Positions 8,608-13,888 of a stretch of 14,938 nucleotides of DNA are shown here, in pieces (the stretch's first letter is position 1; each line of letters starts with the position of its first letter). Location of the stretch: contig JAGVIJ010000049.1 of the NCBI GenBank assembly GCA_020056125.1, positions 1-14,938 of the forward strand, read 5' to 3'. The position numbers and the translations under genes are program-made. The DNA comes from a bacterium (lineage in GTDB: Bacteria > Patescibacteriota > Patescibacteriia > 2-12-FULL-60-25). Under the pieces are notes generated by a model. It made no database searches, had not been told where the DNA came from, and worked only from the letters and a program-made list of their open reading frames with translations.

Positions 8608-9047
8608 TCATTAATTTTTCAGGCTCGGTGCCAGCGAGCGTAAAAAAATCTCGGTTGGAGCACGCGGTGTGTCGAGTGTTTGATGTGACGGGCCGCGCTA
8701 AACACGGCGCAGTCTCCATATCGTTTGTGACTGAAGCCAAAATGCGCGCGCTGAATCGGCAGTATCGAAAAAAAGATCGAGCCACGGATGTGTTGTCGTT
8801 TGCCGCCACGGATGTCGTGAAAAAGAAAATCAAGGGCGCTGCGGAAAAAGATTGGGGAGATATAATTTTAGCGCCGAGTTATATCAAACGGCAGGCCAAA
8901 GAAAATAAAGTTCCTTTTAATGAAGAGTTGGTTCGGCTCACCGCACATGGCATGTTGCACCTATTGGGTTTTGATCACGCGACCGTTAAAGATCGGAAAA
9001 AAATGTTTGGTTGGCAAGAGTCAGTGGTACAAAAAATAGTATGTTAA
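8604..9047 (+). CDS. ybeY: Endoribonuclease YbeY (rRNA maturation factor)
   Basis: The 147-residue product carries the diagnostic zinc-binding motif HGMLHLLGFDH, i.e. H115-x3-H119-x5-H125. It also has the preceding family signatures: LNRQYRKKDRATDVLSF (50-66) and GDIIL (85-89). YbeY is a cytosolic metal-dependent endoribonuclease that acts in 16S rRNA 3'-end maturation and ribosome quality control. Length is normal for the family (about 150). The ATG overlaps the stop of the upstream membrane-protein gene (ATGA, 8604-8607), and dgkA starts inside its last codons, so translation is probably coupled. No Shine-Dalgarno sequence is visible. Confidence 0.95.
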   Translation: MIINFSGSVPASVKKSRLEHAVCRVFDVTGRAKHGAVSISFVTEAKMRALNRQYRKKDRATDVLSFAATDVVKKKIKGAAEKDWGDIILAPSYIKRQAKENKVPFNEELVRLTAHGMLHLLGFDHATVKDRKKMFGWQESVVQKIVC

Positions 9048-9415
9048 CAAAAATAAAATTATTTCTACACGGATTTGTCCACGCCTGGCGCGGTCTGTTG
9101 TTGGCGTTTAAAACCGAGCGCAATTTTCGCATTCACACAGCCGCCGCGCTGATTATCGCCGTGGCTTTATGCATTGTGCCGCTCGCGGCTTGGGAAAAAG
9201 TTATTTTATTACTGGTCGTAGCGGCCGTACTCGTGCTAGAATTGATTAACAGTGTTCTCGAACGCATGGTTGATTTGGTTAAACCCAGGCTGCACCAGTA
9301 CGTGGGGGACATAAAAGATCTGATGGCCGGAGCCGTTTTGGTGGCCGCTGTTTTTGCGGTGCTGGTGGGCGTAGTGATCTTGGGGCCGCATGTGAAATTA
9401 TTATTTAATTTATGA
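9041..9415 (+). CDS. dgkA: Undecaprenol/diacylglycerol kinase, DgkA family
   Basis: The product is a 124-residue integral membrane protein with three hydrophobic helices (about 33-50, 52-70 and 97-115). It has the family signatures TERNFRIH (25-32), LELINSVLERMVDL (66-79) and GDIKDLMAGAVL (89-100); E67, N70, E74 and D78 match the conserved active-site region. The family phosphorylates diacylglycerol (Gram-negative type) or undecaprenol (Gram-positive type), the latter recycling the lipid carrier for peptidoglycan synthesis. Substrate choice cannot be read directly; undecaprenol is favoured by resemblance to the Gram-positive type. ATG 9041 is chosen over the upstream in-frame TTG at 9011 because it gives the usual length and a short overlap with ybeY. 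It overlaps ftsA by ATGA (9412-9415). Confidence 0.93.
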   Translation: MLTKIKLFLHGFVHAWRGLLLAFKTERNFRIHTAAALIIAVALCIVPLAAWEKVILLLVVAAVLVLELINSVLERMVDLVKPRLHQYVGDIKDLMAGAVLVAAVFAVLVGVVILGPHVKLLFNL

Positions 9416-10683
9416 AAGAGCGCATTTTGATCGGCCTGGACTTGGGGAGCTCGCATATTCGCGTGGCCGTGGGTCAAGTGTGTTTTAATGCTGACAAACA
9501 AAATTCGTTAAACATTATCGGAGTGGTTGAGGTGCCGTCCAAAGGAATTTCCAAAGGCTGTATCAGTTCGTTGGAGGATGCGGTGACCTCGGTGTCCAAT
9601 GCTTTGGAACAAGCTGAACGGTTGGTCGGCGTGCCCATTCAAGATGCCTATGTGGGTATAGGCGGAACGCATATCGGATCAGGGCAAGCCAAGGGCGTAA
9701 TTGGAGTGTCGCGGCCGGATGGCGATATCAGAGCTGAAGACGTGGCGCGGGCGTTGGAGTCAGCGCGCGCTTTTATTAATCCGGCCAATCAAGAGATTTT
9801 GCATGTCCTGCCGCGAGAGTTTTCGGTAGATGGGCAGGGCGGCATCAAAGATCCCATCGGCATGCAGGGCATTCGGTTGGAGGCTGAAGTGCAAGTAATT
9901 CAGGGATTGTTGAGCCATATTCGGAATATCACTAAGACGGTTTTTCGCACGGGCGTGGATGTAAATGAACTGGTGTATGCGCCGTTGGCCGCAGTGGAGA
10001 CCGTAACGCAACCTAAGTTTCGCGAGTTGGGCGTGGGCGTATTAGTGGTTGGCGCTACGACCACGGGTTTGGCCGTGTATGAGGATGGGGAACTGCTCTA
10101 CGCCACCACACTGCCCATGGGAGGCGACCACATCACTTCGGATATCGCCATTGGTTTGCGGGTGTCTTTGGACGTGGCTGAAGATATCAAGCGAGTTTGC
10201 GGACACGCAGTGCCCGGCGAAGTGGATCGCCGCCAGCAGATCGATCTAAAAGATTTTGGCGCGGATCAAAGCGAGGTGGTATCGGTTCAATACATCAGCG
10301 AGATAATCGAGGCGCGCGTGGAGGAGCTGTATGAAAAAGTGGATGAACAGCTTAAAAAGATCGGTCGCGCGGGTTTGTTGCCGGCCGGCATGATGCTAAC
10401 CGGCGGCGGAGCTAAGTTGCCGGGGATGGTGGAAGTGGCAAAACGAGTTTTGCAATTGCCGTGCACCGTGGGTTTTGCCAATGTGCAAACGCCCATGCCC
10501 GAGCTGGTATTGGATCCGAGATTCAGCACTTCAGTGGGGTTGGTTTTATGGGGACATAATGCGGAGCAGAACGATTCAACCGTGGCGCGTAAAAACTGGT
10601 TCGGAGAGAATAAAAAATTCAGCCAGGCGCTGAATAAGATTACTGAGCCGATCAAGCGGATTTTTAAGAGCTTTATGCCATAA
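9412..10683 (+). CDS. ftsA: Cell division protein FtsA (actin-like)
   Basis: The 423-residue product matches FtsA in length and layout. It has the phosphate-1 loop LDLGSSHIRVAVG (9-21), the FtsA-specific 1C (SHS2) region with VGIGGTHI (about 83-90), the adenosine motif MLTGGGAKLPGM (328-339), and a basic C-terminal amphipathic helix (about 408-423) of the kind that binds the membrane. FtsA tethers FtsZ filaments to the inner membrane and recruits the divisome. The phosphate-2 loop is unusual: where DxGxGTxD is expected the sequence reads VVGATTTGLAVY (212-223), about two residues shorter and without the first Asp. The frame is intact on both sides. The start overlaps dgkA. It is followed by a terminator and lexA, not by ftsZ. 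Confidence 0.93.
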   Translation: MKERILIGLDLGSSHIRVAVGQVCFNADKQNSLNIIGVVEVPSKGISKGCISSLEDAVTSVSNALEQAERLVGVPIQDAYVGIGGTHIGSGQAKGVIGVSRPDGDIRAEDVARALESARAFINPANQEILHVLPREFSVDGQGGIKDPIGMQGIRLEAEVQVIQGLLSHIRNITKTVFRTGVDVNELVYAPLAAVETVTQPKFRELGVGVLVVGATTTGLAVYEDGELLYATTLPMGGDHITSDIAIGLRVSLDVAEDIKRVCGHAVPGEVDRRQQIDLKDFGADQSEVVSVQYISEIIEARVEELYEKVDEQLKKIGRAGLLPAGMMLTGGGAKLPGMVEVAKRVLQLPCTVGFANVQTPMPELVLDPRFSTSVGLVLWGHNAEQNDSTVARKNWFGENKKFSQALNKITEPIKRIFKSFMP

Positions 10684-10700
10684 TTATTATCCACAGTTGG

Positions 10701-10716
10701 CCGACCGTTTGGTCGG
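10701..10716. promoter_or_regulatory. Candidate LexA operator within the terminator palindrome
   Basis: CCGACCGTTTGGTCGG is a perfect 6+4+6 palindrome. Its core CGACC-N4-GGTCG differs from the Gram-positive-type LexA box CGAAC-N4-GTTCG by one symmetrical change per half-site. It lies 11 bases upstream of the -10 hexamer, where a bound repressor would block polymerase. The same bases form the terminator stem, so the palindrome may exist only for that reason. Confidence 0.3.
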
Positions 10717-10725
10717 TTTTTTTTT
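10701..10725 (+). terminator. Rho-independent terminator after ftsA
   Basis: The stem CCGACC (10701-10706) and GGTCGG (10711-10716) closes a GTTT loop and runs straight into nine T residues (10717-10725). Two further G-U pairs could extend the stem. It lies 17 bases after the ftsA stop, and no other strong hairpin with a T-tract was seen in the window, so it probably ends the surface/ybeY/dgkA/ftsA transcript. Confidence 0.85.
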
Positions 10726-10733
10726 GATATAAT
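10725..10733 (+). promoter_or_regulatory. Extended -10 promoter of lexA
   Basis: TGATATAAT matches the extended -10 consensus TGnTATAAT perfectly. The hexamer is 10728-10733. No convincing -35 lies 17 bases upstream (CCGTTT), which extended -10 promoters can tolerate. A start point about seven bases after the hexamer falls on or next to the ATG at 10740, which would give a leaderless lexA transcript. Confidence 0.65.
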
Positions 10734-11387
10734 ATGTCCATGGCGATTCTTCAAACTGTTGTGACGCCACGGCAAAATCAGGCCTTGAGCGTTATACATT
10801 CATATATCCAGTCATCCGGTTTCCCGCCGAGTTTAGTGGAATTAAAACAGGAGCTTGGTATTTCTTCGAATCAATCCGTGCTCGATTTGTTGCATGCGTT
10901 GGAAGAGAAGCGTTGTATCAGGCGCCACGAGGGATCAGCGCGAGCGATTCGGATTTTAAGCCAGGGGTTCCATGTGCTCGGCGTCAAGCCGTTGGTTCCA
11001 GTAGTCGGTGAAACCGCAGCTGGGCCGTTTTTGGAAGCAATCGAACATGCCGGAACGTGGCATGAAGTCGGGGAGGACATTGATCGTTTAGAACAGGTGA
11101 TCTTCGTGCGTGTGAAAGGGGATTCTATGATAGGAGCCGGTATTGAAGATGGCGATATGGTGTTGGTACGAGAATCAATCGAGTTTAGCTCCGGAAAGGT
11201 GGTATTGGCAGAAACGCCATATGGTACTACCCTAAAGAGATTCATTTTGCAGAATAAGTCGCCCTATAAATATCTCAAACCCGAAAATCCTAAGCATGAC
11301 ATTTTGATTTTTACCAAGAATATACACATGCGCGGCATCGCGTTTAAGGTTTTTAAACAGGACGGCCGCGCACTTGACGTTAAATAA
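10734..11387 (+). CDS. lexA: LexA-type SOS repressor, self-cleaving
   Basis: Counted from ATG 10734 the protein has 217 residues. Residues 10-75 form the LexA winged helix (TPRQNQALSVIHSYI, then GFPPSLVELKQELGIS). The C-terminal S24 peptidase domain has the cleavage site A96-G97 (GETAAGPF), the nucleophile S131 (KGDSMIGAGI) and the general base K168 (TLKRF). The spacings 96-131-168 equal those of E. coli LexA (84-119-156), so RecA-stimulated self-cleavage should work. The protein represses DNA-damage genes by binding operators as a dimer. A second ATG at 10740 fits the promoter better: with TATAAT at 10728-10733 the mRNA should begin near 10740, giving 215 residues and no leader. The methyltransferase gene starts one base after the stop, which implies one operon. 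Confidence 0.93.
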   Translation: MSMAILQTVVTPRQNQALSVIHSYIQSSGFPPSLVELKQELGISSNQSVLDLLHALEEKRCIRRHEGSARAIRILSQGFHVLGVKPLVPVVGETAAGPFLEAIEHAGTWHEVGEDIDRLEQVIFVRVKGDSMIGAGIEDGDMVLVRESIEFSSGKVVLAETPYGTTLKRFILQNKSPYKYLKPENPKHDILIFTKNIHMRGIAFKVFKQDGRALDVK

Positions 11388-11388
11388 T

Positions 11389-13257
11389 ATGCCGAAGAAA
11401 ACCAAAGCAACAGAAAAGATTATTATAACCGACGCGGAGCCTCGGGATCGTTTGGTTGATTTTATCACGGGCGATTTTATTCCGAATAAACCGGAGAATC
11501 GCGAGGCTAAGGTTCCGTTCGAAAAGCGGCTGGTCGAGGAATATGGTTATCGGAAGGACGATATCGAGCCGGAATTTCGGATTCAAAAAGGTTCGGCGCT
11601 TATTGGTCCGGCGGATATTGTTGTGTTCGACGAGGGGAAGCCGCACACGCTCGATAGCATCTCCATCGTCATTGAGTGCAAAAAGAAGAATCGTAAAGAT
11701 GGACTCCAACAGTTAAAAACATATCTCGCGGGTTGTGAGAATGCGCAGTACGGAGTGTGGTTCAATGGGGAGGAAATTTTGTATCTCAAGCGCATCAAAA
11801 CCGCGCCGCACTGGAAAGAGATGTTTAATATCCCGAAACGTGGCGAGACGCTCGGCCTGCCGCGCAAGGCTGATCTCCGCGAGGCCACTGAACTGACGAA
11901 GTTATTCGGCATCATCCATAATTATGTGTACGCGAACGATGGACTTTCGAGTTCCGAGGCGTTTAGCGAAGTTCTGAAATTGCTTTTCATTAAGATTGAG
12001 GATGAAAAGGATGTAACCGAGACCATGGCAAATTTCGGCGTGTCCGAAGAAGAATATGATGCGATTCGTGAGGGCAAGGCTACGCGATTTCCAGAACGCA
12101 TCAACGAGCTTTTTGATCGCGTTAAGCGGAACTACCATGATGTTTTCAATGAGAACGACCGAATCAATCTCAAGACTACAACACTCTCTTATGTCGTGGG
12201 TCAGTTACAAAATTTGGATCTTAGGCATTCCAAGCGCGATGTGAAGGGCGCGGCGTTCCAAAAATTCGTCTATGCGCACCAACGCGGCGAACGCGGCCAG
12301 TTTTTCACACCGGATCCGATTATCAACCTCATTGTTAAATTTCTTGATCCCAAACCATCTGACCGCATTCTTGATCCTGCAACCGGCACCGGCGGGTTCC
12401 TCGTCGAGTCAATGAAACACGTGTGGGAAAAACATTTCACTAAAATATCTGATCCGCGCGACCGACGAGAGCATGAATTGGATTTTGCTAAGAAAAATAT
12501 TCGCGGCATCGAGATCAATCCAACGCTCTCGAAAGTCGCAAAGATGCGCATGATTCTTGAGGACGACGGGTATACAGGCATCTTCAGTGAAAATTCACTT
12601 GAGGATTGGCAGATTCTGCATCGTTCAGCCAAGGAATCCGATGTGCAAGGTGAAGTCGGTAAGGGCGCGTTTGATATTATTATGACCAATCCGCCGTTTG
12701 GCACGGCCGGGAGAATAGACGACAGGTCATTCCTCGAGCGGTTCGATCTCGGTTGGAAATGGAAAGAAGAAGACGGGAAATGGTCAAAAGATAGCAAACT
12801 CATGAACGCACAAGTGCCGGATATTTTGTTCATCGAGAGGTGTTTGGACTTTTTAAAAGATGGCGGGCGCATGGGCATCGTCCTGCCTGATGGCGACCTG
12901 ACAAATTCATCGCTCGCTTATGTGCGGAACTATATCCGAAATCGAGCGCGAATCCTCGCGGTCGTGAGTCTTCCTAAAGAAACATTCATTCCGCACGGCG
13001 CTGGCGTGAAGGCTTCGGTATTGTTCTTGCAGAAATTGCCGAAGGAAGAATTGGAGAAATTAAAGAAGAAGGATTATCCGATTTTCTTTGGGATCATCGA
13101 AAAGATTGGGTACGAAGGCGATAAGAATGGCACGCCTATGTGGAAGCGCAATGAGAACGGTGAGATTATCAGCGACGCGGATGGTCAGCCTATTAAGGAT
13201 GAGGATGTGAGCGAGGTCGTCGAGGCGTGGAGGGAATTTAAGAGGAAGAATCTATGA
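11389..13257 (+). CDS. Nuclease-domain/N6-adenine methyltransferase fusion (HsdM-like RM subunit)
   Basis: The 622-residue protein joins two parts. Residues about 15-135 resemble the HsdR N-terminal nuclease fold (HSDR_N type), with a PD-(D/E)xK-like set: D76 in PADIVVF, E96-x-K98 in VIECKKKN, and Q107/Q108 in GLQQLKTYL. Residues about 150-600 are an HsdM-type N6-adenine methyltransferase with GERGQFFTP (about 300-308), SAM motif I DPATGTGGF (from 329) and catalytic motif IV NPPF (434-437). Classical HsdM lacks the nuclease part. A fused cleavage/methylation subunit with a separate S subunit is the layout of type IIB enzymes such as BcgI. No helicase motor is in the window. ATG 11389 is preferred to the in-frame TTG 11374 inside lexA. 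No Shine-Dalgarno is present, so translation is likely coupled to lexA. The stop overlaps the next gene (ATGA). An hsdR beyond the window would make this type I. Confidence 0.88.
   Translation: MPKKTKATEKIIITDAEPRDRLVDFITGDFIPNKPENREAKVPFEKRLVEEYGYRKDDIEPEFRIQKGSALIGPADIVVFDEGKPHTLDSISIVIECKKKNRKDGLQQLKTYLAGCENAQYGVWFNGEEILYLKRIKTAPHWKEMFNIPKRGETLGLPRKADLREATELTKLFGIIHNYVYANDGLSSSEAFSEVLKLLFIKIEDEKDVTETMANFGVSEEEYDAIREGKATRFPERINELFDRVKRNYHDVFNENDRINLKTTTLSYVVGQLQNLDLRHSKRDVKGAAFQKFVYAHQRGERGQFFTPDPIINLIVKFLDPKPSDRILDPATGTGGFLVESMKHVWEKHFTKISDPRDRREHELDFAKKNIRGIEINPTLSKVAKMRMILEDDGYTGIFSENSLEDWQILHRSAKESDVQGEVGKGAFDIIMTNPPFGTAGRIDDRSFLERFDLGWKWKEEDGKWSKDSKLMNAQVPDILFIERCLDFLKDGGRMGIVLPDGDLTNSSLAYVRNYIRNRARILAVVSLPKETFIPHGAGVKASVLFLQKLPKEELEKLKKKDYPIFFGIIEKIGYEGDKNGTPMWKRNENGEIISDADGQPIKDEDVSEVVEAWREFKRKNL
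13241..13246 (+). promoter_or_regulatory. Shine-Dalgarno site for the 76-residue gene
   Basis: AGAGGA lies seven bases before the ATG at 13254, inside the end of the methyltransferase gene. It is the clearest ribosome-binding site in the window, where most genes have none, and it supports this small overlapping gene as real. Confidence 0.5.
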
Positions 13258-13484
13258 ATATGAATGTATCTCGCTACAAGTTTATTGATGTTTTTCAAGA
13301 AAATCCTGATGGCTCGTTAGCACCAAAGAGAGTTATCAGCATAAATGGGATTACCTTCAGCCCCGGAATCGCTTTTAGTCCCGGCGTGGCTTTTGGCGGT
13401 GTTGACTTTCATCGTTATAAGTATTTGGACATTGTCGCAGAGGAACGGGAGGGCGTTTTGATTATTCGCGGATTTTTTAAGTAA
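13254..13484 (+). CDS. Small unrecognised protein in the RM operon, hexapeptide repeat
   Basis: This 76-residue protein overlaps the methyltransferase stop (ATGA) and ends five bases before the next gene, so it is locked into the operon. It has no membrane helix. Residues 7-31 (RYKFIDVFQENPDGSLAPKR and following) are polar. Residues 32-49 are three six-residue repeats of the form G-(I/V)-(T/A)-F-x-x, and the C-terminal part (YLDIVAEEREGVLIIRGFF) alternates polar and hydrophobic residues like beta strands. I do not recognise the family; the look is of a small all-beta protein. A role as accessory, inhibitor or assembly factor of the RM enzyme is only inferred from its place between the methyltransferase and specificity genes. 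Confidence 0.75.
   Translation: MNMNVSRYKFIDVFQENPDGSLAPKRVISINGITFSPGIAFSPGVAFGGVDFHRYKYLDIVAEEREGVLIIRGFFK
13347..13400 (+). repeat. Three tandem hexapeptides (GITFSP-GIAFSP-GVAFGG)
   Basis: The three 18-base units encode similar six-residue repeats but use different codons (e.g. TTC AGC CCC against TTT AGT CCC). Conservation is therefore at protein level, not a fresh DNA duplication. The period of six resembles one or two turns of a beta-helix or beta-roll. Confidence 0.6.
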
Positions 13485-13489
13485 CTAGC

Positions 13490-13885
13490 ATGAGCGAAGA
13501 GCTGAAACAACTAGATAAAAAGACTGAAGTTGCCGCTCCGGAGACAATTATTCCGATTGGAGAAGCGACGGCCGAATCAGTTTTTTATCGCGAGTTCGCG
13601 AATCTCCGCAAGGGATTGGAAGAACAGAAAAAGTTGAGTTGGCAAATTGTTTTTGGTGTTGGTATCGCTTTCGTGATAGCCATTGGATTAGCAGTGCTTG
13701 AAATAACGCTTTTCCATACCCGTGTCGATAAAGATGCTTTGGATTTACAGAGTCAGTATTTTCAGGAAATTAAAGATGTTCGGGAGAAAGGTTTTGAGTC
13801 CGAGCTGCGGTTACAAAAAGAGATGGACGCATTTAAAGCGCGGTTTGATAATTTGGACAAGCCAGCTACAAAACCCAGTAAATAG
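13490..13885 (+). CDS. Membrane-anchored coiled-coil protein in the RM operon
   Basis: The 131-residue protein has a polar N-terminal part (1-49), one strong membrane helix (about 51-75, WQIVFGVGIAFVIAIGLAVL and onward), and a charged helical tail (about 78-122) rich in Glu/Lys/Gln with heptad-like hydrophobic positions, likely a coiled coil. It starts five bases after the 76-residue gene and ends three bases before hsdS, which places it inside the operon. No family is recognised. Membrane proteins are not a normal part of type I or IIB restriction systems. Possible roles are tethering the enzyme to the membrane, an effector, or an unrelated passenger; the sequence does not decide between them. 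Confidence 0.75.
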   Translation: MSEELKQLDKKTEVAAPETIIPIGEATAESVFYREFANLRKGLEEQKKLSWQIVFGVGIAFVIAIGLAVLEITLFHTRVDKDALDLQSQYFQEIKDVREKGFESELRLQKEMDAFKARFDNLDKPATKPSK

Positions 13886-13888
13886 TTT

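Noticed and set aside
9011..9013. TTG as start of dgkA
   Set aside because: It would add ten residues with no family match and lengthen the overlap with ybeY. ATG 9041 gives the normal length.
11374..11376. TTG as start of the methyltransferase fusion
   Set aside because: It lies inside lexA. ATG 11389, one base after the lexA stop, is the better start.
12270..12878. Antisense open frame of about 200 codons over the methyltransferase
   Set aside because: It is opposite strongly conserved methyltransferase motifs and its translation has no recognisable features, so it is a coding shadow. The same holds for the antisense frames at 177-878 and 5835-6224.
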